DNA of 64,000 nucleotides from an uncultured Eubacterium sp. (lineage in GTDB: Bacteria > Bacillota > Clostridia > Lachnospirales > Lachnospiraceae). This document shows, piece after piece, positions 8,204-16,839 of this stretch (the first letter of the stretch is position 1; each line of letters opens with the position of its first letter). The notes under the pieces are model-generated. The model saw only the letters and a list, made by a program, of their open reading frames with translations, had not been told where the DNA came from and ran no database searches. The stretch spans positions 62,001 through 126,000 of the forward strand of contig CAKRDZ010000001.1 in the NCBI GenBank assembly GCA_934316845.1, read 5' to 3'. The translations under genes and the position numbers were made by a program.

Positions 8204-11200
8204 ATGAATCAATCAAAGAAGAAAGTGCTTGCAGTTCTGATGGTAGCTTCAATGGCAATTCCTACGGGGATGGCTCCTGTATCAGATGCGGCAAAAAAAG
8301 TCAAATTTAACAAAACCAATATTACAGTTAAAGTTGGCAAAAAAGCAAAAGTCACATTGAAAAATGCGGCAAAAAAAGCAAAGGTAACTTGGAAGATTTC
8401 CAATAAGAAAGTTATCAAACTTACCAAAAAGAGCAAAAAGTATGCGGTAGTGAAAGGCGTAAAAAAAGGAACAGCAACGCTGAAAGTGACGTATAAAAAA
8501 GGGAAGGTGAAGAAAATTTTAAAATGCAAAGTTAAAGTGGAAAAAGACACAGCGAAAACGACAGCTTCAGTGGCTCCGGTAACAGCAGCGCCAGCAACTT
8601 CTGCAGCACCAGCAACGTCTGCAGCACCAGCAACGTCTGCAACACCAGCACCGTCTGCAGCAGTACCAACACCGTCTGCAGCAGCACCAACACAGTCTGT
8701 AATGCCAACACCGTCTGCAGCAGTACCAACACCGTCTGCAGCAGCATCAACAGAAATGCCAACAACGGTGCCTGCAACAGCACCATCATTGATAAAAGTT
8801 GCTCCAAAAGTGGACAGTAAAGAAACATACAGTTACTTCAATGACTATACTCTTGGTTATGATACCAAAGAAAAGAAAGTCGTTGCTTACAAAAATGGTG
8901 AGCAGATGTCCTTGGAAGAGGCAGGTGCCAAAATATATAACAATTTTGGTGACAATGTATTTGAACAGCAGATCGCTTCCAATAATTGGGATACACCGGC
9001 AATCAAATTGACAGCACCATTGCAATATACAACAGCAGATGGAACAGTACATGATATTGACAGTATGCTGACAAACTTTGATTTCATCGCTGATCCAACG
9101 GCACTGGATAACTCAGATGTTGATGGAAAATTATATGTATATGGAACCAATGAAGGATTTGATTATGCAGATGGAAAATTGGCAGCAAACTCTTACAGCA
9201 ATCATTCCTTGAGCATTCTTTCCACCTCCGATATGGTAAACTGGACTGATGAAGGTCTTATGGATAATGGAAACCTTACGAATCTTCCGGATTCCGCACT
9301 TGCGAAGAACAAAGTGACAAATAAATGGACAACAAAGGCATGGGCACCATCCGCATTGAAGATTGATGGTGACGGCGACGGCGAGGATGAATATTACGTA
9401 TTTTATACCGATGGTGGTGGCGTTGGGTATGTACGTGGAGACTCACCGGTTGGACCATGGTATGATGATCTTGGAAAGAAATTATTTACTTCCCAGTCTG
9501 AGGGATGCAGCGGCGTAAAATGGTGCTTTGACCCGGCGGTTCTTGCGGATGACAAAGGCAACGCTTATGTATACTTTGGCGGTGGAAATGATGAAGAAAA
9601 ATACGTTCAGACCGGACGTGTATGTAAACTGAAATTCGAAAAGGGTACAGGAAAAGTATCACCGGATGGTGTGCCACAGACTCTGGACACATTCTGCTTC
9701 TTTGAAGACGGAGAGATCAACCAGATTGACGGCAAATATATCTATTCTTATTGTACAAACTGGGATGTAAAGAAAGATACACCATATGTAGGTGCAGTAC
9801 AGATTGCAGCATATATTTCTTCCGATCCGATGAACATCGCGTTCTTCCCGGATAAAGTAGGACAGACCAAATATACAGATGACAAGGGAGTCGCTCATAA
9901 CTTCCTTGGAACAATTCTTGATAACCCAAGTAAACTGTATGGTGAGACATATAACAACCATCATCATATGCAGAACTTTAAGGGACACAACTACATCTTC
10001 TATCACTCAACAGCGTTGAGCAATACGTTGTATCGTGACAGCAAGCAGTATCGTAACCTTCATGTCAACGAGATTGATATTGACATGGATAAAGAGACTA
10101 TCAATATTGAGCCTTCTTACCAGGGCGCAAAACAGCTTGAAAACTTCAATCCATACACCAATCAGGATGGAAGTGTAAGATATGTTAATGCAACAACAGC
10201 TTCTAAGAGTGCCGGTGTGAAATCACTGCGTGATGACCGCACAGTAATGCAGTCTTACAATGGTTCACCGATGGTATTGAATCAGATTGATACCGGTGAC
10301 TGGACAAAGATCAGTGGAGTAGACTTTGGTGCAAACGGACTTAAGAGCATTAGTGCAGAAATTGCAGCAGCAAATGATGAAGGACAGATTGAAGTTTATC
10401 TTGATGATCCAACCGTACCTGCAAACCGCATTGCACGCATTGGCCTTCTTGATACCAAGGGACTTTATGCATTCAGTACAGCAGATATTGAAAAAGAAGT
10501 AAAAGGTGTACATGACGTATACTTTGTATTCCGTGGTACTGGTTATAACGTAGCATCTTGGGCATTCTCTGAAAAAGACACACCAGAGCTCCCAGACCTT
10601 TCAGCAAGACCAACTGTTGCTCCGATTCCAACAATGCAGCCAAACCTTGTGACAGGATGGAATTCAGACAAAACCGAATACGCTATTCCAATCACAGAAG
10701 AAAATGTTGAGACAGAAGGGGGAGCAAGTGCAGAAGTAGATATGTACAACGGACAGGCATCCCTTACTTACAACGGACAGTATCCGGGCGTGTGGTTCAA
10801 ACTCCCACAGGATGTAAAAGATAATAATTTCCAGACGGTAGAGATTACCTATGAGACAGAGTGCGATGACACAATGTTTGGTTCAGCAATTCGTTACTCT
10901 TCTTCGAAAGGGGATGAGGATATTTCCTGGTCCAAAGATGCGCCATTTGCTACAGGCAAACAGACAAAGACGCTGGAATTGAACTTTACAAAGAATTTTA
11001 ATAAGGTTAAGATTTTTACCCGTGAAAATCCAACCGATGCCAAGATGGTTGTTAAATCTATCGTGCTTAAGAGGAAGGCAGGTGTGGCAATTCCAACGGC
11101 AACACCAAAACCAACACCGCTTCCTATGACAGAGACTTTGGATGTAACATACGGCTGGAATGAAGCAAATACAGAGTACACACTGCCACTCAATGAAACG

Positions 11201-11578
11201 ACAGTGACGAATGACGCAGGATGTACCATCGAATTTAATGAAGAAGCAAAGACAGCCACTCTTACTTATGATGGTGCGTATCCGGGAGTATTCTTGAATA
11301 TGCCGGAAGAATTGACAGATACAAAATTCTCGTCGATTGAGATCAAATACGATCGTCTTGGCGCAGAAGATAAATTTGGATGCACTCCACGATACAAAGA
11401 TGATCCGGATCAGGATGTTGAAATACAGTGGGCAGGAACCGATGCGCCATTTAATCCGTTAGAACATTCAAAAGTGATTGAGTTGAATAAAGAGAAAGAA
11501 TTATATCGGTTCAAAATCTTTGGTGCTGGTGCCGATGAGGCAGGATTTATTATCAAAGCAGTTATTTTGAAACGATAA
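8204..11578 (+). CDS. Secreted GH43-family glycoside hydrolase with Ig-like, CBM6-like and twin C-terminal domains
   Basis: 1124 residues. Signal peptide 1-29 (ending VSDAA), a lysine-rich Ig-like domain about 30-115 (FNKTNITVKVGKKAKVTLKN), then an Ala/Pro/Thr/Ser linker to 195. The GH43 five-blade propeller is about 205-650: candidate general base in FDFIADPTAL, pKa modulator in WCFDPAVLADDKGNAYVYFG and general acid in CFFEDGEINQIDGKY. A CBM6-like domain follows (about 650-790; ARPTVAPIP marks its end). Two related 150-residue modules close the protein, each starting GWNS or GWNE and carrying YPGVW or YPGVF and ending AKMVVKSIVLKR or AGFIIKAVILKR. GH43 enzymes remove arabinose or xylose from plant xylans and arabinans; exact specificity is not readable. 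No anchor motif is visible. Confidence 0.85.
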   Translation: MNQSKKKVLAVLMVASMAIPTGMAPVSDAAKKVKFNKTNITVKVGKKAKVTLKNAAKKAKVTWKISNKKVIKLTKKSKKYAVVKGVKKGTATLKVTYKKGKVKKILKCKVKVEKDTAKTTASVAPVTAAPATSAAPATSAAPATSATPAPSAAVPTPSAAAPTQSVMPTPSAAVPTPSAAASTEMPTTVPATAPSLIKVAPKVDSKETYSYFNDYTLGYDTKEKKVVAYKNGEQMSLEEAGAKIYNNFGDNVFEQQIASNNWDTPAIKLTAPLQYTTADGTVHDIDSMLTNFDFIADPTALDNSDVDGKLYVYGTNEGFDYADGKLAANSYSNHSLSILSTSDMVNWTDEGLMDNGNLTNLPDSALAKNKVTNKWTTKAWAPSALKIDGDGDGEDEYYVFYTDGGGVGYVRGDSPVGPWYDDLGKKLFTSQSEGCSGVKWCFDPAVLADDKGNAYVYFGGGNDEEKYVQTGRVCKLKFEKGTGKVSPDGVPQTLDTFCFFEDGEINQIDGKYIYSYCTNWDVKKDTPYVGAVQIAAYISSDPMNIAFFPDKVGQTKYTDDKGVAHNFLGTILDNPSKLYGETYNNHHHMQNFKGHNYIFYHSTALSNTLYRDSKQYRNLHVNEIDIDMDKETINIEPSYQGAKQLENFNPYTNQDGSVRYVNATTASKSAGVKSLRDDRTVMQSYNGSPMVLNQIDTGDWTKISGVDFGANGLKSISAEIAAANDEGQIEVYLDDPTVPANRIARIGLLDTKGLYAFSTADIEKEVKGVHDVYFVFRGTGYNVASWAFSEKDTPELPDLSARPTVAPIPTMQPNLVTGWNSDKTEYAIPITEENVETEGGASAEVDMYNGQASLTYNGQYPGVWFKLPQDVKDNNFQTVEITYETECDDTMFGSAIRYSSSKGDEDISWSKDAPFATGKQTKTLELNFTKNFNKVKIFTRENPTDAKMVVKSIVLKRKAGVAIPTATPKPTPLPMTETLDVTYGWNEANTEYTLPLNETTVTNDAGCTIEFNEEAKTATLTYDGAYPGVFLNMPEELTDTKFSSIEIKYDRLGAEDKFGCTPRYKDDPDQDVEIQWAGTDAPFNPLEHSKVIELNKEKELYRFKIFGAGADEAGFIIKAVILKR

Positions 11579-11618
11579 ACGAAATATGGTTTAGAAGATC
11601 ATGATACTATTGTAAAAC

Positions 11619-11658
11619 AAAAGCCGCCGCACGGGTGTTACCCGGTGTGACGGCTTTT
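11619..11658 (+). terminator. Terminator after GH43 gene
   Basis: AAAAGCCG (from 11619) pairs with CGGCTTTT (11651-11658), with inner CACGGGT/ACCCGGTG pairing. A second perfect hairpin follows immediately. Confidence 0.8.
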
Positions 11659-11659
11659 A

Positions 11660-11687
11660 AAATGGTGCGCCCGGCGGCGCACCATTT
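11660..11687. other. Second GC-rich hairpin
   Basis: AAATGGTGCGC (11660-11670) pairs with GCGCACCATTT (11677-11687). It lies two bases after the terminator and has no T-run; it may back up termination or protect the 3' end. Confidence 0.5.
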
Positions 11688-11750
11688 CGTTATATATAAT
11701 GTTTATAATTCTTTGCTTTAAGGTGTCAAACTTTTCGAAAATAAGCGGAG

Positions 11751-11779
11751 TTGTCAAGAAGCAGCATTGGTGGTATAAT
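11751..11779 (+). promoter_or_regulatory. Promoter of the LRR protein gene
   Basis: TTGTCA (11751-11756), a 17-base spacer and TATAAT (11774-11779), 47 bases before the ATG at 11827. Confidence 0.85.
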
Positions 11780-11826
11780 ATAATAAGCATGTAGGTGCGC
11801 AAGGTTATGGAAATGGAGGAAAATAT

Positions 11827-14595
11827 ATGAGTAAATTTGGATTACGTAAACTAGGGCTGGGGATATTGGTATTTGGAATGGCGGTATGCTGTTATACGGC
11901 AGCGCCTGTAAAAGCGGCAGAATCGGATGTGCCGATCAATAACACGACGTTTCTGGATGCCACATTTCGAGAAGATGTTGGTAAATTTGATAAAGACGAA
12001 GATGGGATTTTGTCGGAAAGTGAGAGAAACGAAGTAAAGGAAATCGTTGTGAATGGTCGAGAGAGCGGTCGAACAAAAATCACCTCTCTTGCAGGGATCG
12101 AGTATTTTCCCAAATTAACTAAATTGGATTGTAGAAACAATCAACTGACGGAATTGGATGTGAGCAAAAATACAGACCTGCAAAAGTTATCTTTTTATGG
12201 AAATCAGATCGAAAGTATTGATCTGAGTAAGAATACAGAATTGCTGGTTCTGGACTGTGGAAATAATCCGTTGACGAGCTTAGATGTAAGTCAGAATACG
12301 AAATTAACCGAGATGTATTGTTATAATGCAGCACAATTGACAGCTTTGGATGTCAGTAATAAGCCAAATCTGACTACACTGCAGTGCTTTAGCAATAGCC
12401 TGACGAGCTTAAATATAAGCGGAGATACCGCATTAGAAACACTAGACTGCCGGCAGAACAGCTTGACAAGTCTGGATATAGGTGACAGTTCGGAATTAAC
12501 CGACGTATCATGCAGTCAAAATTATATCACAACGCTGGATCTGAGTCGAAATACACAGTTGGAGAAATTGTATTGTGCAAATAATAGTTTAACGACTCTG
12601 GATGTCAGCAATAATCTGAACATAACGAGTTTAGATTGTGGAAGTAACAAGTTGACAACACTGGAGTTAAAAGCGAATACAAAACTTGACTATTTGCGTT
12701 GTGTATATAATCGTTTGACAAGTTTGGATGTCAGCGCCAATACGGCATTGCAAAGTTTATATACTTCGAATAATACATCACTCAAGAGCCTTGATGTGAG
12801 TAAGAATCCGGACTTGATTAATTTGGTCTGCAAAAATAATGGATTGACAAGTCTGGATGTCAGCGCCAATACAAGCTTGTGGATGTTACAATGTTCTAAT
12901 AATCAATTGAAAAGTCTTGATGTGAGTAAGAATCTGTATCTTAGCACGTTGGAGTGTGACAATAATGAGATTGATGGTCTGGATATCAGGCAAAATTCGA
13001 ACCTGTCTACCATGGAGTTTTACAATAATCCGATCAAGGTATTAAAAGTAACAGATGGGTATAAGGATAGAACTTTGGAAGCCAGTATCATACTGTATGA
13101 TACCGTTGAGATCGATATGGGAAAGATTTCCGGCTGGGACGCAGGGAGTATATCAAACATAAACGGCGCAAAAATGGTAGATAATGTTTTGGTATTTAAT
13201 GATTTAACAGAGGAAGAGATTAGTTCAGGAAAGGCTATTGATAGAGACATTACTTATACTTATGACTGCGGACACAATTGTAGACTGACTGTATATTTAT
13301 ATGTTAGATTGAATAAGTATCAGATAAACTATGAGTTAAATGGTGGAACCAATGCGGAGGCAAACCCGACATCCTACTATCCGGCTGCGAAGACGATCGC
13401 ACTGGAGGATCCGGTAAAAGAAGGCTACACATTTGATGGCTGGTATAGCGATGCAGCGTTTACATCAAAAATGCCGGAGATACCAAGGGGACATGCTGGA
13501 AATATAACGCTCTATGCGAAGTGGACGGAGGTGCCAAAACCAACTCCGACTCCAATTCCGACACCGACGGCAGTGCCAACTCCGACTATAGCACCGACGG
13601 CAGCACCGACAGTAACCCCAACGGCAGTGCCAACACAGCAGCCAACGGCGGCACCAACAGTAACACCAACGGCGACACCAACTCCGATACCGACGGCAGT
13701 GCCAACTCCAACTATAGCCCCGACGGCAGCGCCGACAGTAACCCCAACGGCAGTGCCAACACAGCAGCCAACGGCGGCACCAACCGCAATGCCGACAGTA
13801 ACTCCAACGGCAGTGCCAACACAGCAGCCAACGGCGGCACCAACCGCAATGCCGACAGTAACTCCAACGGCAGTGCCAACACAGCAGCCAACGGCGGTGC
13901 CAACCGTAGCTCCGACGACAGAACCAACACAGCAGCCAACAGCGGTGCCAACCGTAGCTCCAACGATAGAACCAACACAGCAGCCGACGGCAGCACCAAC
14001 GCAACAGCCGGTCGTGGGACCAACACAGCAGCCATCTGCAGCACCAACACAGACGCCAACGGCGGCACCGACACAGCAGCCAACGACAGCACCAATCAGC
14101 ACCAAAGCTCCGGCAGAGGAAGTGAAAGAAGAAGGAACGACCCTGCAGGACAGCAAAGGCTCAACGTATAAGGTAACGAATGGCGATGCGGCGATGCCGG
14201 AAGTGGAATATGAAGAACCCGCAGAAGACGCCAAAGGAAAAGTGAAAGTTCCTGCATTTGTAAAAGTTGATGGTGTCGTCTACCGTGTGACATCTGTTTC
14301 CGACAAGGCATTTAAGAAAAACAATAAAGTAACGAAGATCATCATCGGAAAGAATGTTACAAAAATTGGAAAGAAAGCATTTTACAAATGTAAGAAGCTG
14401 AAACTGCTTGTCATTAAGAGCAGGAAGCTGAAAGCAAAGAATGTTGCCAAGAACGCATTTAAAGGCATTACCAAGAAAACGACAGTGAAAGTGCCAAAAT
14501 GCAAGATTAAGGAATATCGGAAACTGCTGCGGAAAAAAGGACTCAGCAATAAAGTAAAAGCGATAAAACGAGTTTATAGTACGCAGGAAGTGTAA
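11827..14595 (+). CDS. Secreted leucine-rich-repeat surface protein with InlB-type repeat and Pro/Thr linker
   Basis: 922 residues. Signal peptide about 1-30 (ending VKAAE). A calcium-binding-like DKDEDGILSESE loop is at about 56-67. Residues 85-405 are some fifteen 21-residue leucine-rich repeats of the form LTSLDVSKNTxLxxLxCxNN. At 495-570 is a Listeria-Bacteroides (InlB B) repeat, YQINYELNGGTN to GWYSD and ITLYAKW. Residues 570-760 are a PTPTAxPTQQPTA linker. The last 150 residues are a basic BspA-like module (KKNNKVTKIIIGKNVTKIG), closely related to the end of the protein at 616-4347. Likely an adhesin or glycan-contact protein on the cell surface. No sortase motif is seen; the basic C-terminus could hold it to the wall. 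Confidence 0.85.
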   Translation: MSKFGLRKLGLGILVFGMAVCCYTAAPVKAAESDVPINNTTFLDATFREDVGKFDKDEDGILSESERNEVKEIVVNGRESGRTKITSLAGIEYFPKLTKLDCRNNQLTELDVSKNTDLQKLSFYGNQIESIDLSKNTELLVLDCGNNPLTSLDVSQNTKLTEMYCYNAAQLTALDVSNKPNLTTLQCFSNSLTSLNISGDTALETLDCRQNSLTSLDIGDSSELTDVSCSQNYITTLDLSRNTQLEKLYCANNSLTTLDVSNNLNITSLDCGSNKLTTLELKANTKLDYLRCVYNRLTSLDVSANTALQSLYTSNNTSLKSLDVSKNPDLINLVCKNNGLTSLDVSANTSLWMLQCSNNQLKSLDVSKNLYLSTLECDNNEIDGLDIRQNSNLSTMEFYNNPIKVLKVTDGYKDRTLEASIILYDTVEIDMGKISGWDAGSISNINGAKMVDNVLVFNDLTEEEISSGKAIDRDITYTYDCGHNCRLTVYLYVRLNKYQINYELNGGTNAEANPTSYYPAAKTIALEDPVKEGYTFDGWYSDAAFTSKMPEIPRGHAGNITLYAKWTEVPKPTPTPIPTPTAVPTPTIAPTAAPTVTPTAVPTQQPTAAPTVTPTATPTPIPTAVPTPTIAPTAAPTVTPTAVPTQQPTAAPTAMPTVTPTAVPTQQPTAAPTAMPTVTPTAVPTQQPTAVPTVAPTTEPTQQPTAVPTVAPTIEPTQQPTAAPTQQPVVGPTQQPSAAPTQTPTAAPTQQPTTAPISTKAPAEEVKEEGTTLQDSKGSTYKVTNGDAAMPEVEYEEPAEDAKGKVKVPAFVKVDGVVYRVTSVSDKAFKKNNKVTKIIIGKNVTKIGKKAFYKCKKLKLLVIKSRKLKAKNVAKNAFKGITKKTTVKVPKCKIKEYRKLLRKKGLSNKVKAIKRVYSTQEV

Positions 14596-14666
14596 TGTTA
14601 AATATGTTGATTAAAGTCAGCTTACATGCTTGAAAGTTTTCGTGTGGTAAAACAGGAGGTGAGACG

Positions 14667-15002
14667 ATGCCGGAACCGGTTCAAAATGTAATGTATTTAT
14701 TCTCGCAAGAGGTAAGAAAAATCTTAGGAGAAGATTTAAGGAAAGTCATTGTATATGGTTCATATGCGAGAGGCGACTTTAATGAGGACTCTGACGTGGA
14801 TGTCATGGTTCTGACATCTCTTGCTGAAAGTGAAATAAAGCCAATTGAGTATAGACTATATGATATTGCGTTTGACTTTCTTATGGAATATGGAGTAGAC
14901 ATCAGTGTTATTGTAAAGAACGAAGAACATTTCAAGTATTGGTTGGGAGCGTTGCCGTTTTATGATAATGTTGAGAAGGAAGGAGTAGTTATAAGAGTTT
15001 AG
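14667..15002 (+). CDS. Orphan MNT-type nucleotidyltransferase-domain protein
   Basis: 111 residues with a minimal nucleotidyltransferase fold: VYGSYARGDFNEDSDVDVMV gives the GSxxRG and SDxDx(M/L) signature with both metal-binding Asp. In many bacteria such proteins (MntA) are AMPylating antitoxins encoded next to a HEPN toxin. Here no HEPN gene follows; the next 600 bases hold only hairpins and the infC leader. CAGGAGGTG stands before the ATG. So it is either an orphan antitoxin, a remnant pair, or works with a HEPN protein elsewhere. Confidence 0.75.
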   Translation: MPEPVQNVMYLFSQEVRKILGEDLRKVIVYGSYARGDFNEDSDVDVMVLTSLAESEIKPIEYRLYDIAFDFLMEYGVDISVIVKNEEHFKYWLGALPFYDNVEKEGVVIRV

Positions 15003-15033
15003 AAAATAAGAAAAAACCTGTTGTCAAGTGATA

Positions 15034-15137
15034 AAAGTTTATGGGTATGGCAAGTTTATACCTTGCCATACAAACTTTCTGATATAATGAAGCATGCTGA
15101 TGCATGCGCATGTCATCAAGCTTCGCTTGGTGACATG
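15034..15137. other. Three consecutive hairpins after the NTase gene
   Basis: Stem 1: AAAGTTT (15034-15040) with AAACTTT (15072-15078), and inside it GTATGGCAAG (15045-15054) with CTTGCCATAC (15062-15071). Stem 2: a GCATGC repeat pair near 15094-15109. Stem 3: ATGTCATCAAGC with GCTTGGTGACAT around a TTC loop (15111-15137). No coding potential is seen here. Confidence 0.6.
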
Positions 15138-15170
15138 ATATAATATGTTTTTACATCTTTGCTTTATAGA

Positions 15171-15307
15171 AAAAATAAGTCCCTGCTTTTACTATGAGGG
15201 ATTTAGAACACCGTCGGTACATAGAGGGCGTAGTTTGCCCTCATGTACCGCTACGAGTGTTCTCTAAGCGCAAGCGGTCCCGAATGGAAAAGCAGGGACT
15301 TATTTTT
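15171..15307. other. Long imperfect inverted repeat (about 137 bp)
   Basis: Twenty-base perfect arms (15171-15190 and 15288-15307) close the structure; inside, TTAGAACAC pairs with GTGTTCTCTAA, CGGTACAT (15215-15222) with ATGTACCG (15243-15250) and GAGGGC (15224-15229) with GCCCTC (15237-15242). The right arm is duplicated downstream. It could be a small non-autonomous mobile element or a structured RNA. Confidence 0.65.
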
Positions 15308-15420
15308 CTAAAAGTAAAACTGAAAAAACCCCTCATGTACCGCTACGAGTGTTCTCTAAGCGCAAGCGGTCCCGAATGGAAAAGCAGGGACTTATTTTTC
15401 TAAAAGTAAAACTGAAAAAA
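15238..15420. repeat. Tandem duplication of 92 bp (right half of the hairpin)
   Basis: Bases 15238-15328 and 15330-15420 are the same sequence, offset 92. Each copy contains the right arm of the long inverted repeat (15288-15307 and 15380-15399), so the left arm can pair with either. Confidence 0.9.
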
Positions 15421-15423
15421 AAC

Positions 15424-15452
15424 TTGACATCCCCCTAAATCCATGATATGAT
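15424..15452 (+). promoter_or_regulatory. Promoter of infC-rpmI-rplT
   Basis: TTGACA (15424-15429), a 17-base spacer and TATGAT (15447-15452), directly after the second copy of the 92-bp repeat. Confidence 0.85.
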
Positions 15453-15455
15453 AGC

Positions 15456-15597
15456 AAAGGTGTAAAAAGCAGAGTTATCCACTCTCACCTTGCCGCAATT
15501 GCGCGCGCAATGGTCAAACCAATTTTTTCATACATTTGAATGAAGAATTTCTGTGGATAGCTGGCTTTAAAAACAGTTATCTTTTTTTATTTCATTT
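15456..15597 (+). promoter_or_regulatory. infC leader, candidate L20-type autoregulatory attenuator
   Basis: The leader folds as AAGGTG with CACCTT enclosing AGAGT with ACTCT (15455-15492), then a CAATTGCGCGCGCAATGG palindrome and CAATTTTTT. In Gram-positive bacteria this operon is controlled by L20 binding to its 5' leader, and gene order and hairpins fit. I have not matched the L20 consensus base by base, and the T-run after the palindrome is the only terminator-like sign. Confidence 0.5.
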
Positions 15598-15610
15598 GGA
15601 GGTGCGAATC

Positions 15611-16117
15611 ATCAGCGAATTAATGATTAATGAGCAGATCCGTGACAAAGAAGTACGCGTGATCGGCCAGGACGGAGAACAGCTTGGAATTATGTCAGCC
15701 AAAGAGGCTTATTTGATGGCAAAAAATGCAGAACTTGATCTGGTTAAGATTGCCCCGGGTGCCAAACCACCGGTATGCAAGATTATCAATTACGGAAAAT
15801 ACCGTTATGAGCAGGCTAGACGTGAAAAGGAAGCAAAGAAGAAACAAAAAACCATCGATGTGAAAGAAATTCGTCTTTCACCAAACATTGATACCAACGA
15901 TTTGAATACCAAATCCAATCAGGCTCGTAAATTCCTGTCCAAGGGAGACAAAGTAAAGGTTACGCTTCGTTTCCGCGGTCGTGAGATGGCACATAAGGAT
16001 GTTGGCCGTGAAGTGCTCAATGCATTTTTCGAGAAATTGGAAGATGTGGCAGTGATCGACAAAGATCCGAAGATGGAAGGAAGAAGCATGATCATGTTTT
16101 TAACAGCCGCAAAATAA
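15611..16117 (+). CDS. infC: Translation initiation factor IF-3
   Basis: 168 residues. Binds the 30S subunit and checks the start codon and initiator tRNA. N-domain: INEQIRDKEVRVIG and LDLVKIAPGAKPPVCKI; linker rich in Lys (ARREKEAKKKQK); C-domain: KVTLRFRGREMAHKDVG. The Shine-Dalgarno GGAGG is at 15598-15602. The codon eight bases later is ATC (15611); the first in-frame ATG (15623) is 20 bases away, too far. infC is the classic gene with an AUU/AUC-type start used for self-control, so I place the start at ATC 15611. A TTG at 15536 would add 25 residues unlike any IF-3. First gene of the operon with L35 and L20. Confidence 0.95.
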   Translation: MSELMINEQIRDKEVRVIGQDGEQLGIMSAKEAYLMAKNAELDLVKIAPGAKPPVCKIINYGKYRYEQARREKEAKKKQKTIDVKEIRLSPNIDTNDLNTKSNQARKFLSKGDKVKVTLRFRGREMAHKDVGREVLNAFFEKLEDVAVIDKDPKMEGRSMIMFLTAAK

Positions 16118-16162
16118 TGATAGAGTTTTGAACGCTATCAAATATAAATGGAGGAATACATT

Positions 16163-16366
16163 ATGGCAAATCAGAAAATGAAAACAAAAAGAGCCGCTGC
16201 AAAGCGATTCAAAGTAACTGGAACAGGTAAACTGGTTCGTAATAAGGCATACAAAAGCCACATTTTGACAAAGAAAACAACAAAGAGAAAAAGAAATCTT
16301 AGAAAATCAACTGTAGTTGATGAGACAAACGTTAAGACAATGAAAAAGATTATGCCTTACGCATAA
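16163..16366 (+). CDS. rpmI: Ribosomal protein bL35
   Basis: 67 residues, very basic, with typical KMKTKRAAAKRFKVTGTGK start and RNLRKS motif. Part of the 50S subunit. ATG at 16163 has GGAGG at 16150-16154; an in-frame ATG at 16148 overlaps that site and is rejected. Lies between infC and rplT as in most bacteria. Confidence 0.97.
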   Translation: MANQKMKTKRAAAKRFKVTGTGKLVRNKAYKSHILTKKTTKRKRNLRKSTVVDETNVKTMKKIMPYA

Positions 16367-16403
16367 TATCGGTTACTTGAACGCAATTAGGAGGTAAATA
16401 AAA

Positions 16404-16760
16404 ATGGCTAGAATTAAAGGCGGATTAAACGCAAAGAAAAAACATAAAAGAGTTTTGAAGTTAGCAAAGGGTTACAGAGGCGCAAGATCCAAACAGTATC
16501 GTGTTGCAAAACAGTCTGTTATGCGTGCTTTGGAGACATCTTATACAGGTAGAAAACAGAGAAAGAGACAGTTCAGACAGCTTTGGATCGCTCGTATCAA
16601 CGCAGCTGCCCGCATCAATGGACTTTCTTACAGCAAATTCATGCATGGTTTGAAACTGGCAAGTGTTGATGTAAACCGTAAAATGCTTTCTGAGATGGCA
16701 ATCAGCGATCCGGAAGGATTTGCAACATTGGTAGAAGTTGCAAAAAGCAAACTTGCATAA
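16404..16760 (+). CDS. rplT: Ribosomal protein bL20
   Basis: 118 residues, the standard length. MARIKGGLNAKKKHKRVLKLAKGYRGARSK-type N-terminal extension and globular RQLWIARINAAARINGLSYS region. Assembly protein of the 50S subunit that in Firmicutes also represses its own operon by binding the infC leader. TAGGAGG precedes the ATG. Confidence 0.98.
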   Translation: MARIKGGLNAKKKHKRVLKLAKGYRGARSKQYRVAKQSVMRALETSYTGRKQRKRQFRQLWIARINAAARINGLSYSKFMHGLKLASVDVNRKMLSEMAISDPEGFATLVEVAKSKLA

Positions 16761-16784
16761 GACAGAACAATAACAATGAATCAT

Positions 16785-16820
16785 AAGGGTACTTCAGATA
16801 TTGAGGTGCCCTTTCTATTT
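16785..16820 (+). terminator. Terminator of infC-rpmI-rplT
   Basis: AAGGG (16785-16789) and CTTCA pair with TTGAGG and CCCTT (16809-16813), followed by TCTATTT. Confidence 0.7.
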
Positions 16821-16839
16821 GACTTAAGGGGGAAATGAC

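Noticed and set aside
13465..14234. Long minus-strand frames with VGCCVGTAVG or CRRWLLCWHC repeats, and a plus-strand Asn/Thr frame
   Set aside because: Shadows of the Pro/Thr linker of the LRR protein.
15194..15403. 69-codon frame across the 92-bp duplication
   Set aside because: Repeats itself because of the duplication, no ribosome site, and lies in the inverted repeat.
15536..15610. TTG-initiated N-terminal extension of IF-3
   Set aside because: No ribosome site before 15536; extension is unlike IF-3 and covers the GGAGG that serves the ATC.
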